NCBI RefSeq assembly: GCF_001458415.1
Contig: NZ_CYSD01000037.1
Coordinates: 312,501-376,500 of the forward strand
Source: Tritonibacter multivorans
Lineage (GTDB): Bacteria > Pseudomonadota > Alphaproteobacteria > Rhodobacterales > Rhodobacteraceae
DNA length: 64,000 nt
Direction: 5' to 3'
Each line of letters starts with the position of its first letter. The stretch's first letter is position 1. This document shows, piece by piece, positions 1-8,869 of the stretch. The notes below the pieces were generated by a model, which searched no databases, had not been told where the DNA came from, and saw nothing but the letters and a program-made list of their open reading frames with translations. The translations under genes and the position numbers were made by a program.

Positions 1-140
1 TTGCGCACCTTGCGCGCGGTGCCTTTGATCACAGTTTGACCCAGAGAAACCTGCCCGTCGCCGGCGATGACGACCTCGCCGCCTTTGCGGACCCCAATAA
101 TGGTCGTGCCGTGCCAGCCCGGAAATTGATCTTCTGCCAT
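1..140 (-). CDS. hslV: HslV protease subunit, 5' part only
   Basis: This is the N-terminal 46 codons of the peptidase of the HslVU (ClpQY) ATP-dependent protease; the rest lies beyond the left edge. The visible peptide has a short propeptide ending in WHG followed by [20 protein letters not shown]. In this family the propeptide is removed so that the first Thr after Gly becomes the catalytic nucleophile. The ATG at 138-140 is preceded by a GGAG ribosome site 7 bases away. A heat-shock-type promoter lies upstream at 177-207. HslU would be expected to follow to the left. Confidence 0.9.
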   Translation of the reverse strand, partial: MAEDQFPGWHGTTIIGVRKGGEVVIAGDGQVSLGQTVIKGTARKVR

Positions 141-176
141 TTGTTACTCCGTATTCAGCGGCTGTCAGTTGGTTCC

Positions 177-207
177 CTATATGGAAGCAAGCCCGGTTCG
201 GCACAAG
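177..207 (-). promoter_or_regulatory. RpoH (sigma-32)-like promoter for hslV
   Basis: On the minus strand a CTTG element (204-207) is followed 19 bases later by CCATATAG (177-184), close to the heat-shock consensus CTTGAAA-N11/15-CCCCATNT. It sits about 37 bases ahead of the hslV start. hslVU is a classic RpoH target, so position and sequence agree, but the match is imperfect and read by eye. Confidence 0.5.
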
Positions 208-401
208 AGGTGCGCGCGCGGGGGGACAACCCCGGCCAAGATTAACGTGGCTCTGGCTGCGTTATTATTTTGCTTACTTGCTATGCATTCAGCGCAAATC
301 GGGGCTGAAAAACGGGCAGTTGTGAGACTCAGGGGCGGGGCTTACATGGGGCTTACGCGGCGACATTGGGTCAGCCGCACCAACTTAAAGGATTGCGCCA
401 A

Positions 402-593
402 ATGGCAAATGTAAACGTTTCCGCGCCGGTCGGCGCCGTCTCCATCCTCCGCGTCGTGGATTTCGCACTGGCTCTGAAAAACCAGCTGGTTGCTTGGAAT
501 GAAATGCGCCTGACGCGCCGCGCTCTGTCCGAGCTGAGCGACGCACAGCTGGCCGATATTGGTCTGTCCCGCCACCAGACCTTCGACATCTAA
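402..593 (+). CDS. DUF1127 small protein
   Basis: A 63-residue basic protein with the DUF1127 signature in its second half: ...TRRALSELSDAQLADIGLSR. Such arginine-rich short proteins are abundant in Rhodobacterales, and some family members act as RNA-binding factors or in stress responses; the role of this copy is not known. The start at 402 is chosen because an AAAGGA ribosome site lies just upstream and the family homology begins soon after; the in-frame ATG at 366 would only add unlike residues. A strong intrinsic terminator follows 25 bases after the stop, so this looks monocistronic. Confidence 0.85.
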   Translation: MANVNVSAPVGAVSILRVVDFALALKNQLVAWNEMRLTRRALSELSDAQLADIGLSRHQTFDI

Positions 594-617
594 GTCGACA
601 GCTCAGCTGTGAAGATG

Positions 618-643
618 AAAAGCCGTCCTAATGGGCGGCTTTT
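618..643 (+). terminator. Intrinsic terminator after DUF1127 gene
   Basis: An 11-bp stem with a TAAT loop (AAAAGCCGTCC / GGGCGGCTTTT) ends in a T run 25 bases past the DUF1127 stop. It also faces the end of the convergent Lin0512 gene and could work in both directions. Confidence 0.8.
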
Positions 644-649
644 GTCGTT

Positions 650-1015
650 TCAGGACGATTGCTTAAACTGCCCGGCGAGAGAGGGCAGATAAGCCTCGAC
701 CGCTGCGGTGGCGATAACGTGTTTTCCGTCGCTGTGTGGATCCAGCACGTCTTGGCCACCAAAGACCGCGCGCACGCTGGCCCGGCCGCGCGGCAGCGAG
801 GCGGCGACCTTTTCGCAATCCACTGCGTCGGGCTGTTGCACCCCGATCGTCACCTCCACGCGCATTTCGGTGTGGTCGATGCCCAGATTGGAAAACAATG
901 TGATCGAGGAATGATGCAACGCATCCTGCACCGCCCGCAGGGCCGCCTTGGTGTAATCCTGCCCGTACAGATCATTGCCTGTTCCCATTTCAAGAATAAT
1001 GCGCTGATCGCTCAT
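650..1015 (-). CDS. Lin0512 family protein, second paralogue
   Basis: A 121-residue protein of the Lin0512 family (conserved hypothetical). It shares with the gene just upstream the pattern R-[IV]-[IL]-[LV]-E-[MF]-G-[MT]-G near the N-terminus, a DYT..A..A..DAL.H.SI block and a QQPDAVD / QNPDAVD block, so the two are clearly paralogues. Its ATG overlaps the stop of the upstream copy by four bases (ATGA), which points to translational coupling and perhaps a heteromeric complex. No catalytic motif is visible and the biochemical function is unknown. Confidence 0.8.
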   Translation of the reverse strand: MSDQRIILEMGTGNDLYGQDYTKAALRAVQDALHHSSITLFSNLGIDHTEMRVEVTIGVQQPDAVDCEKVAASLPRGRASVRAVFGGQDVLDPHSDGKHVIATAAVEAYLPSLAGQFKQSS

Positions 1016-1359
1016 GTTGCGGGCTCCATTTCAAAGGACACGGACAGAGCGGCATTGGCGATGACCGTCACGCCGCCCCCCGGTTTTTCGACATCCAGGC
1101 CGCCGCGTTTCACGTGAATTTCAGCCTGCCCATAGGGGAAGATCGCCTTCAGCTTGTCCTGGTCCACCGCATCCGGGTTTTGCACCGCAACTTCGGCGTC
1201 GATGATCATGGCTTCTTTTGGGAAGCCGAACAGCTCTGCCATATTGATTGAGTTGTGCCACAGCGCATCGCGGATTGCGCGGTCTGCGGCGGCTGTGTAA
1301 TCGGCCCGACGCAGGGATGTGCCCATGCCGAACTCTACCAACACTCGTGTTTTTGCCAT
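1012..1359 (-). CDS. Lin0512 family protein, first paralogue
   Basis: A 115-residue soluble protein of the Lin0512 family, first gene of an overlapping paralogous pair. The N-terminus RVLVEFGMGTSLRRADYT and the central NPDAVD motif match its neighbour. An AGAGG ribosome site precedes the ATG. The gene lies 136 bases after trxA in the same direction but beyond an intrinsic terminator, so it probably has its own promoter. Function is not known; tandem pairing of unequal paralogues suggests obligate partners. Confidence 0.8.
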   Translation of the reverse strand: MAKTRVLVEFGMGTSLRRADYTAAADRAIRDALWHNSINMAELFGFPKEAMIIDAEVAVQNPDAVDQDKLKAIFPYGQAEIHVKRGGLDVEKPGGGVTVIANAALSVSFEMEPAT

Positions 1360-1446
1360 TCTTGGGCCTCTTGTTGCTGATGGTGCGACAGTCTCTGAAA
1401 CGGTTGTTTAATCCAAGACCCAGATTGCGCCGGTGCTTCAGACCAA

Positions 1447-1472
1447 AAAAGGCGCCCCAAAGGACGCCTTTT
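1447..1472 (-). terminator. Intrinsic terminator after trxA
   Basis: Read on the minus strand, an 11-bp stem (AAAAGGCGTCC / GGGCGCCTTTT) with a TTT loop runs into six T residues 24 bases past the trxA stop. It separates trxA from the Lin0512 pair. Confidence 0.85.
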
Positions 1473-1495
1473 GGAAAATCTGGTTTGCTCAGATC

Positions 1496-1816
1496 TTAGA
1501 TGGATTCGTCGATCCAGCTTTGCAGGGCCGCTTTCGGAGCTGCGCCTGCGCGGTTGGAGACAACCTGACCGTCTTTGAAGATGAACAGCGCCGGAATACC
1601 GCGCACGCCCATGGCGGCGGCAGCGTTCGGGTTGCTGTCGACATCAACTTTGGCGATTTTCACTTTGTCGCCGTATTCAGCCGCCAGCTCTTCGAGCGCC
1701 GGGCCGATTTGTTTACACGGGCCACACCATTCGGCCCAGAAGTCCACGACAACGGGGACGGTGGAGTTTTTGACTTCTGCGTCAAATGTTTCGTCGGTGA
1801 CGGCTACGGTGGACAT
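1496..1816 (-). CDS. trxA: Thioredoxin
   Basis: A 106-residue cytoplasmic thioredoxin, the general disulfide reductant of ribonucleotide reductase, PAPS reductase and others. The active site is intact ([12 protein letters not shown], residues about 25-36) and the cis-Pro region [11 protein letters not shown] is present. Length is normal for TrxA. The ATG has an AGGAG ribosome site 8 bases upstream. It is the last gene of the run addB-addA-trxA, 61 bases behind addA, and is closed by an intrinsic terminator. This addA-trxA adjacency is, as I recall, common in Rhodobacterales. Confidence 0.97.
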   Translation of the reverse strand: MSTVAVTDETFDAEVKNSTVPVVVDFWAEWCGPCKQIGPALEELAAEYGDKVKIAKVDVDSNPNAAAAMGVRGIPALFIFKDGQVVSNRAGAAPKAALQSWIDESI

Positions 1817-1877
1817 TTGGATGTCTCCTGAAGGGTTGGCAACTGGACTTGGAACCTATGAACCGCATGGGCTGTCG

Positions 1878-4800
1878 TCAAGGTTCCAGCCTTTGGAATG
1901 TGGCTCTTTCACAGGCCTGTGACACCAGGTCGTGCGGAAGCGGCATAAGCGTCGCTGTGCGGGTCCACAAGAGCGCGGTGTCGATCTGACGATCCGGGTA
2001 AATCTGCGCAAGGGCCCGGGCATAGGCCCCCATCTGTCGCAACAGGCCTTCGGGGCAGTCCTCGGGCCGGCTGGGGACGGTGGCATTGGATTTGAAATCC
2101 ACCGCCAGAACGCGTTCGGGCGTGACGATCAGCCGGTCGATTACCCCGTGCAGGCGATCCGCGCCCAGGTCCGCAGTCACGGCAACTTCGGTCAAAGCAT
2201 CAGATGCAAAGATGTCGGACAGGGCGGGTGCGGTCAGCACAGCGCGGGCCTCTGCCAGCAAGTTTGCCCAATCCTCGTGACGGGCCAGAACTTCGGCGCG
2301 ACCGTCCCACTCGGATTGAGGCAGGGCGGGCAGGTGTTCAAGAAGGCGATGCAAGGCGGTGCCGCGCGCCATGGCGGCGTCTTCATCAAGGCCAGCTTCA
2401 CCGGGCAGGGCCTTGGCGCCACCAAGATCCGAGGGGCGCAGCGTTCCACGGGGCGGAACATAATTCGGTGCAGGGTGCTGATAGACTTCGGGCAGGGTGA
2501 TTGTGCGGAAAACGCGTTCCTTCGCCGGTATCAGGTCAGGCGCGTCCCAATCGGCGTGCGCATAGCGCAGCCCTTCGCCGGTTGGTGTGTCCAAGGGCAC
2601 CGCCCCAACGGTCTTCATGGCGGCCTCGATCCGCTGGTACCAGCTCTCGCCGGCTTTGTCACGCTCGCCGGCGCCGGCGACGATCAGCCACTTTTCTGCC
2701 CGTGTTAGAGCCACATACAAGAGCCGAAGCCGTTCATTTGCCAGCTTTTCCAGCGCCGCGCCGGCCGCTTCGGTCATTGCCGGCGGCATCTGCGCCTGTG
2801 ACAAACCCCACACGGCGCTGTCCTTCACGTTTAAAATACTATCGAGCCGCGGCGGCTTGCGTTTGGCCGTGTCCGGCAGGATGACAATCGGGGCTTCCAG
2901 ACCTTTGGAGCCATGCACTGACATCACCCGGATCATATCGCCGGCCGCACCCATCTGGCGTTTGATCTCTAGGTCGTCCGTTTGCATCCAGACGAGGAAC
3001 CCGGTGAGAGAGGGCGTTTCGGTCCGCTCATAGGCCAGCGCCTGCGACAGCAGCGCGTTTACACCGTCCTCGGCTTCTTGTCCCAGTCGGCCCAGCAGAC
3101 GTTTGCGCCCATCATGGCGGGTCAGAATGCGCTCGATCAGATCGAAGGGCCGTAGAAAGTCTGCTTGTCCGCGCAGGTCGTCCAAAACGTCCATCGTGCG
3201 CGGGAATTCTTCGCCTCGTTTGCGCAGCGCTTCCCACAGATGCATTTCGTCCCGCCGGTGGGCGAGGTCAAACAAGGCCTGTTCGCTCCAGCCAAAAATC
3301 GGGGATTTCAGCGCCTCGGCGAGCGCAAGTGAATCCTCGGGCAGGGCAAGAAACCGCAACAGCGCGGCAATGTCTTTCACCGCCAGTTCTGCACCAACCT
3401 TCAGGCGGTCAGCGCCGGCGATAGGCAGACCTGCGGCCTTGCAGGCCCGGATCATCTCGGAAAACAGACCCGAGCGGCTTTGCACCAAAATCAGGAAATC
3501 GCCGGCTTGAACGGGCCGGCGGACAAAGGTGTCGCGTTCAGGGCCATCTTCGGGAATGGTGACGCCGGACTGGATCATCCGTCTGATCTGATCGGCAATG
3601 CTCTCTGCCAGAACAACCGTGTGATGGCGCGGGCTGGGGCGATCAACGGGATCAGTCCAATCGCCGTCTTCGTCGTCTTTGGTTTTTTCGACCATAGGCC
3701 ACAGGTCCACCCGACCGGGCAGATCGGACTTAAACGCCTGATGTTTGGCATCCGCGTTAAAGCCGGCCCGTGGTTCATGGGCAAAGATCACATCGACCAG
3801 CCCAAGGATCGCAGCCGATGAACGGAAGGAAAAGGCAAGCGAGGCGTTCTGTAGACCCTGTCCGGTTTCCTGAAGTCTGCGGCCAAATTCAGCCTGCATA
3901 CGGTCAAAGGCATCCGGGTCAGCCCCTTGGAACGAATAGATCGACTGCTTTTTATCGCCGACCACAAAAATCGTACGCTCCACCCCCGATCGTGCGCCTT
4001 CGCCCGAAGTGAATTCTTGCGCCAGCTTTTCCACCACGTCCCATTGCACCGGGCTGGTGTCCTGCGCTTCGTCTACGAGGATGTGGTCGATGCCACCATC
4101 CAAGCGGTACAAGACCCAAGTTGCCACGGCGGGATCATTCAAAAGGTTGCGCGCCTTGAGGATCAGATCGTCAAAATCCAGCCAGCCCCTCAGCTGTTTG
4201 CGGCGTTCGTATTCCGGCAAAAATGCGCGGGCAAAATCATGCAGGACCAAAGATTTCTCAACTGCGTACAGCGCCAGACGCAGGGCGCGGGCGCTTTCGA
4301 TACGGGCCATGAAGGGCTCAAGCTGATCCATCAGCGTGCCGTGGCTTTCGCGCAGTTTCTTGGTCGGAAAGCTGCCGATTTTGGCTGTAAACGGCGCTTT
4401 TGCAGAAGCTCCGGTTAGAAACACGCCTTCCAGAACGGTCAGATCCCGCACACCGGGGTCCGGGATCGCGGCCAGTTTATCGGCGGCCTTATTGTCATTC
4501 GCGCCGCCACTGCGCAGCATTTCGACCGTGCGTTTCAGAATGTCCGCTTCATTGCCCAGGAACACCTCGCGGTGCAGGTCTTCGTTGGAAAAATCTTCGG
4601 GCAGGTCGAACAATGCACACAACTGGCTGCGGTTACAGGCCGGCGAGAAGCCCTGTTGCTTGCCACAGATCGCGCCGGTGATGGCGTCAAAGTCAGGGTC
4701 CGTGATGTGATCGGACAGGGCTTGCACCAGATGGGCCTGATCGCCGCGGGCAAAGTCTTCGACGATTTCCGCGCGCAGCAAGGTGGCAGAGCGGTCTTCC

Positions 4801-5252
4801 ATCTCGGCAAACTGTGGGCTCACCCCGGCTTCAAGTGGGAAGCGGCGCAGAAGCGACGAACAGAACGAGTGGATCGTCTGGATCTTCAGGCCGCCGGGCG
4901 TTTCAATTGCGCGGGCAAACAACGTGCGTGCCTGCGCAAGGCCTTCGGCAGTTGCGGCGTCTTCGGCCCCCAGATCGGTCAGCGCTGCGCGCAGGGCCAC
5001 GTCGCCCAGCATGGCCCATTCGCCCAGACGTTTGAACAGGCGGTTCTGCATCTCTGAGGCCGCAGCCTTGGTGTAAGTCAGGCACAGGATGTGCTGAGGT
5101 TGCACCCCGCGCAACAACAACCGCGCGACGCGGTCTGTCAGAACCTTGGTTTTGCCGGAGCCCGCGTTGGCCGCGAGCCAGGTCGAGGCATCGGGGCGTG
5201 CGGCGCGAAACTGCGCCTCGGATGCGGCATTTCTTGGGGCGCGGTTGGTCAT
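1878..5252 (-). CDS. addA: Double-strand break repair helicase-nuclease AddA
   Basis: AddA is the ATP-driven helicase-nuclease subunit of AddAB, the alphaproteobacterial counterpart of RecBCD, which resects double-strand ends for RecA loading. The 1124-residue product shows UvrD-type motifs in order: Walker A (AANAGSGKTKVL, near residue 40), Walker B (LVDEAQDTSPVQW), a GDKKQSIYSFQGADP motif, VMSVHGSKGLEAPIVIL, and a C-terminal PDDEXK-type nuclease centred on GVIDRL...AVDFKSN...QMGAYARAL. The start at 5252 is used because its ATG overlaps the addB stop (ATGA); the longer in-frame extension lacks homology. It is coupled to addB and followed by trxA. Confidence 0.96.
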   Translation of the reverse strand: MTNRAPRNAASEAQFRAARPDASTWLAANAGSGKTKVLTDRVARLLLRGVQPQHILCLTYTKAAASEMQNRLFKRLGEWAMLGDVALRAALTDLGAEDAATAEGLAQARTLFARAIETPGGLKIQTIHSFCSSLLRRFPLEAGVSPQFAEMEDRSATLLRAEIVEDFARGDQAHLVQALSDHITDPDFDAITGAICGKQQGFSPACNRSQLCALFDLPEDFSNEDLHREVFLGNEADILKRTVEMLRSGGANDNKAADKLAAIPDPGVRDLTVLEGVFLTGASAKAPFTAKIGSFPTKKLRESHGTLMDQLEPFMARIESARALRLALYAVEKSLVLHDFARAFLPEYERRKQLRGWLDFDDLILKARNLLNDPAVATWVLYRLDGGIDHILVDEAQDTSPVQWDVVEKLAQEFTSGEGARSGVERTIFVVGDKKQSIYSFQGADPDAFDRMQAEFGRRLQETGQGLQNASLAFSFRSSAAILGLVDVIFAHEPRAGFNADAKHQAFKSDLPGRVDLWPMVEKTKDDEDGDWTDPVDRPSPRHHTVVLAESIADQIRRMIQSGVTIPEDGPERDTFVRRPVQAGDFLILVQSRSGLFSEMIRACKAAGLPIAGADRLKVGAELAVKDIAALLRFLALPEDSLALAEALKSPIFGWSEQALFDLAHRRDEMHLWEALRKRGEEFPRTMDVLDDLRGQADFLRPFDLIERILTRHDGRKRLLGRLGQEAEDGVNALLSQALAYERTETPSLTGFLVWMQTDDLEIKRQMGAAGDMIRVMSVHGSKGLEAPIVILPDTAKRKPPRLDSILNVKDSAVWGLSQAQMPPAMTEAAGAALEKLANERLRLLYVALTRAEKWLIVAGAGERDKAGESWYQRIEAAMKTVGAVPLDTPTGEGLRYAHADWDAPDLIPAKERVFRTITLPEVYQHPAPNYVPPRGTLRPSDLGGAKALPGEAGLDEDAAMARGTALHRLLEHLPALPQSEWDGRAEVLARHEDWANLLAEARAVLTAPALSDIFASDALTEVAVTADLGADRLHGVIDRLIVTPERVLAVDFKSNATVPSRPEDCPEGLLRQMGAYARALAQIYPDRQIDTALLWTRTATLMPLPHDLVSQACERATFQRLEP

Positions 5253-8185
5253 GTCAGATCCTCTGGTGTGGGATCGGTGCTGCGGTCCCATTCACCGTAT
5301 CGGGCAAGGTGGTCGTAGTCGCCAACATGGGCGTCCTGATGCATCATGCGGCGGCTGGAATAGCCTTGCTCGGCCTCAAAATAGGCTCCGACCAGCTTCT
5401 TGAGTTCCGTCCAGACCTTTGTCGGTGGCTCGTCGGTGAGCGGGGCAGCGACCTCGGCGATCGGGGCTTTCATGCCAAGGAACAGGGCACGTTCCACACG
5501 GGCAGCCCCAAAGGGTTCAAACGCGCCCTGTTCTGCCATGGCGGCTTCGATCAAGAGCTGTTTTTCGAAAGCTTTCTGTTGGTCTGCTGAGGGCGGCTTG
5601 CCGGTTTTGTAGTCATAAAGATGCAGTCCGCCCAATGCGTCGACATCGATCCGGTCGGCCTTGCAGGTAATGTCAAAATCCAACGGCGAGAGACGGGCTG
5701 AGCCGCTGACCTCGAGCCCGGCCTTGGAAGGCTTGGCGCGTTTTTGACGTTCGTGTTCGCCGGCGACGAAATCGTCTGCGACCTGCTGCAGGCGGGTCAG
5801 CCACAGCGTGCGCGCCAGCGGCCACGGCACATGTTCTTCCAAGCTGCGGCGTGAATGTTCAACGAAGTCGTCAGCGTTGAGGCGGCTGGGATCCTCACCC
5901 ACGGCCTTCATAAAGTCTTCTAGAACCGCATGGATCACGGTGCCGCGCAGGCGGGCATCGGGTTCTTGGACGAGATCATCCAACGGGCGCAGGCGCAGGA
6001 CATGTTTGGCGTAAATTGCATAAGGGTCGCGGATCAGGCGCGGGATTTCGGTGACCGACAATTTGCGCGGTCGGCTGGCCACCGGAGGGCGCGGCGAGGG
6101 GCGCGGGGCCGGCGCCAGCGGCGTTGGCTCGTCCAAAACGCTTGCCCACTCCAGCCATGTTTTGCCCCGCTCGCGCATGGCTTCCAGTGCGGCGCGCCCG
6201 CCCTGTTCTGGCAGGCCCGACAGCAGGTTGGTCAATCGGTTGATCCAGCGCGAAGGCACCGAATCCGCCTCCTCAGTCCGGGTGGCCCGGGTGAGCCACA
6301 CTTCGGGTGCGGCTATTGCCTGCTGGAAATCATGTGCGGCCAGGCCAATGCGTCGTTCGGGCAACAGCAGGCCGGCTTCGTGGCGCAGCTTGCGGTTCAA
6401 CCAGGGGTCGGGGCTTGCGGCTTCGGGCCAACTGCCTTCGTTCAACCCGCCAAGGATCACCAGGTCGGCCCCCTGAACACGGGCTTCAAGCGTGCCCCAG
6501 ATCATGATCGACCCATAAGGCGCATCGCGGTCGCGCACTTCGCCCTGCGACAGCAGCGCGCCCAGAAGATCGGCAAAGTCGCGGGCCGTCATCTCGCCGC
6601 CGTATGGGGTTTGGGTTTCCAGTTCCTCAAAGATCTCGCGTGCGCTGCGGCCGGCTTTTTGGTCCCACAGCGTGCCGGCACCTGTGGCCTGCGAGCCTGC
6701 GGCGATTGCCTCTGCCAATATGCGCAGATTGCTGACCCAGTCGGTCAGGGGCAATGTGCCTTCGATCTGCTGGCCGGCGAAATGGGTGGCCAGCCAAGGG
6801 GCCCAACCTTCGCTGAGATCACGGCCAAGTTCGAAGGTCTGCAGGTCTTCGGCATTTGGAAACGGCGGGCCATAGCGGCGCAGTTTCAGCTCCAACTCTC
6901 GTGTTTGGCGCAAATGCGGACCCCGGCCGGCCCCATCGTGGGTCAGGGGGTGTTTCAACAGGGTCAGCAGCATGTCCGCAGCCAGCGGTCGACAAAACAG
7001 ATCCGCAACATGGCGCAGGAACCGGCCCGGAGGTGACAGTTGCAAGGGCAGGCCCGCGGAGTCATCGGGCAGGATGTTCCAACGGTCCAGCGCGGCTGAC
7101 ACCTGACGGGTCAACATCCGATCCGGCGTAATCAGCGCCGCAGTCTGTCCTTCTTCTGCGGCTTGGCGCAGGCGCAGGGCAATGGCCAGCGCTTCGGCGC
7201 GGGGGCTGTCGGCTTCGATCAAGGTGAGCGCTTCGGTTGCTTGGTCAAGGTCGCGCAGCTCTGGGCCTTCGCTCATCCAGGCATCGGTGACCGGGGCCGG
7301 GCGCAGCGCCAAAGACACCAGACGGTTGCGGGCTGGCGAGACAGGTTCAGCAGGCCCCCAGGGGCGCACGTCGCGTGGTGTCATCTCCAAATCGCGCATC
7401 ATTTTGTGAAAGCGGTACTGGGGGTGGTCTTCGGCAACCAGTGCATCATCCAGACCGTCCCAAACATGGTCCGGTTGGTCAAAATCAAACCCGGGTAGAA
7501 CAATTGCGCCTTGAGGCAGGCGTGCAATCGCCTCCATCAGCATCAGGGTTGTGCCACGAGAACCGGTAGAGCCTGCGAGGATCACCGGGTGCTGTGGTGG
7601 CGCGATTTTCCAATCCTCGATCAGATCAAGGACCAGTTGCCGTTGGCGCGCCTGCACATCCATCTGGTCGCCGTGCAGATCGATAAAGTCATCTGCAATA
7701 CCAATAAAGGCCTGTGCCCGCGCCCAGTGACCGGACATATCCGACACATCCAGACTGCGGATCTGATCTGTGGTAACGCCTTCTCCCTGCATTTCGTCAA
7801 TGAGGGCCGCAAGGCTGTCGGACAGGTCATAAAGCGAAGACCGCGCTGCCAGATCTGGCTGGGCGTCCAGAAGTTTCGCGATCAGCTGCGACAGCTCCAG
7901 ACGGCGTCGCAGGGGGGGCAATGGGGGCGGCAGACCCCGCAGTGAGGCGCGTTCGGACAGGCCACCAAGCAGCGACAGCCGTGGCAAAAGACGCGCTGGG
8001 CCGGCGTCAAAAAGCTGCCGGACCCGGCGCATCATGCGTTCGGTGTTCAGGATCAGTTCGACCCGGGCCATGGCCTCGGGCGGTTGAGCTTCGAACCGTT
8101 GGATCAGCCCCTCGACCAGCGCTTTTGGAAAATCTACGCCGCAAGGCACTGCAAACAGGCGCGGGGCGGGGGTGTCTTTAAACAT
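5249..8185 (-). CDS. addB: Double-strand break repair protein AddB
   Basis: AddB partners AddA; in this family it carries an inactivated helicase fold that senses recombination hotspots and a second nuclease. The 978-residue product has an N-terminus where Walker A is degenerate (FAVPCGVDFPKAL), a central block ILGGLNEGSWPEAASPDPWLN typical of AddB, and a C-terminal nuclease core (RGTVIHAVLEDF, then CKADRIDV and LYDYKTGKPP). The Cys cluster of the Bacillus AddB iron-sulfur site is not visible, in line with the shorter alphaproteobacterial version. It overlaps murU by 8 bases and addA by 4 bases. Confidence 0.94.
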   Translation of the reverse strand: MFKDTPAPRLFAVPCGVDFPKALVEGLIQRFEAQPPEAMARVELILNTERMMRRVRQLFDAGPARLLPRLSLLGGLSERASLRGLPPPLPPLRRRLELSQLIAKLLDAQPDLAARSSLYDLSDSLAALIDEMQGEGVTTDQIRSLDVSDMSGHWARAQAFIGIADDFIDLHGDQMDVQARQRQLVLDLIEDWKIAPPQHPVILAGSTGSRGTTLMLMEAIARLPQGAIVLPGFDFDQPDHVWDGLDDALVAEDHPQYRFHKMMRDLEMTPRDVRPWGPAEPVSPARNRLVSLALRPAPVTDAWMSEGPELRDLDQATEALTLIEADSPRAEALAIALRLRQAAEEGQTAALITPDRMLTRQVSAALDRWNILPDDSAGLPLQLSPPGRFLRHVADLFCRPLAADMLLTLLKHPLTHDGAGRGPHLRQTRELELKLRRYGPPFPNAEDLQTFELGRDLSEGWAPWLATHFAGQQIEGTLPLTDWVSNLRILAEAIAAGSQATGAGTLWDQKAGRSAREIFEELETQTPYGGEMTARDFADLLGALLSQGEVRDRDAPYGSIMIWGTLEARVQGADLVILGGLNEGSWPEAASPDPWLNRKLRHEAGLLLPERRIGLAAHDFQQAIAAPEVWLTRATRTEEADSVPSRWINRLTNLLSGLPEQGGRAALEAMRERGKTWLEWASVLDEPTPLAPAPRPSPRPPVASRPRKLSVTEIPRLIRDPYAIYAKHVLRLRPLDDLVQEPDARLRGTVIHAVLEDFMKAVGEDPSRLNADDFVEHSRRSLEEHVPWPLARTLWLTRLQQVADDFVAGEHERQKRAKPSKAGLEVSGSARLSPLDFDITCKADRIDVDALGGLHLYDYKTGKPPSADQQKAFEKQLLIEAAMAEQGAFEPFGAARVERALFLGMKAPIAEVAAPLTDEPPTKVWTELKKLVGAYFEAEQGYSSRRMMHQDAHVGDYDHLARYGEWDRSTDPTPEDLT

Positions 8186-8855
8186 CGCGGATCAGCTCTT
8201 CGGCCAGTTGTATGCCTTCGGGGTGGCCGACATCGCACCAATTCCCGGGATATTCCAGTGCGCAGGCGCGACCATCTGCAATCATCTGGTCCCACAGGCG
8301 ATTGAGCGAAAACACAGGATCGGGAATGCCGGCCAACCCATCAGTTTTGAGGATCTGCACACCGGTATAGACCAGATCACCGCTGCGGCTGATCTGACCG
8401 TCTGGGGCGATCGAAAAATCGCCGCCACCTTTACGCCCGACCGCGCGGGCCAGCGGGACGCACATCAAAAGCGCGTCCATGCGCGCCGGATCCCATGCAG
8501 CCGACAAAAGGTCGAGCGGGTTCGGGCCCTTCCAAATCACATCGGCGTTCATTGTGAACACTGCACCAGAGCCGAGCGTTGGCAGGGCCTGCCGCAATCC
8601 CCCTCCGGTATCCAGGATCTCGGGCTCGTGGCTGATGTGAACATCGCGGCCCTCAAGATGTGCTGCCAACATATCGCCCAGGTAATGGGTGTTCACCACT
8701 TTGGTCAGAGACAGCCCTTTTGTGAGGTCCAGCGCATGGTCGATCAGAGGGCGGCCTGCGACCTCGATCAGGGGTTTGGGGCGATCTGCCGTCAGTGCGC
8801 CCATGCGGGTGCCAAAACCTGCGGCAAAGATCATCAGGGAAGCGGGGGCGGCCAT
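8178..8855 (-). CDS. murU: N-acetylmuramate-1-phosphate uridylyltransferase
   Basis: A 225-residue nucleotidyltransferase. The N-terminal signature MIFAAGFGTRMG followed by RPKPLIEVAGRPLIDH is the sugar-nucleotide pyrophosphorylase motif. Together with the amgK gene 14 bases upstream this fits MurU, which turns MurNAc-1-P plus UTP into UDP-MurNAc and so recycles peptidoglycan while bypassing de novo MurA/MurB synthesis (a route defined in pseudomonads). The assignment rests on family similarity and the amgK neighbour. A CCGGAG ribosome site precedes the ATG. The end overlaps addB by 8 bases. Confidence 0.88.
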   Translation of the reverse strand: MAAPASLMIFAAGFGTRMGALTADRPKPLIEVAGRPLIDHALDLTKGLSLTKVVNTHYLGDMLAAHLEGRDVHISHEPEILDTGGGLRQALPTLGSGAVFTMNADVIWKGPNPLDLLSAAWDPARMDALLMCVPLARAVGRKGGGDFSIAPDGQISRSGDLVYTGVQILKTDGLAGIPDPVFSLNRLWDQMIADGRACALEYPGNWCDVGHPEGIQLAEELIRDV

Positions 8856-8869
8856 TGGGCTCTCCGGGG

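Noticed and set aside
5930-7036. 368-codon plus-strand frame inside addB
   Set aside because: Antisense shadow of addB in GC-rich sequence; no domain.
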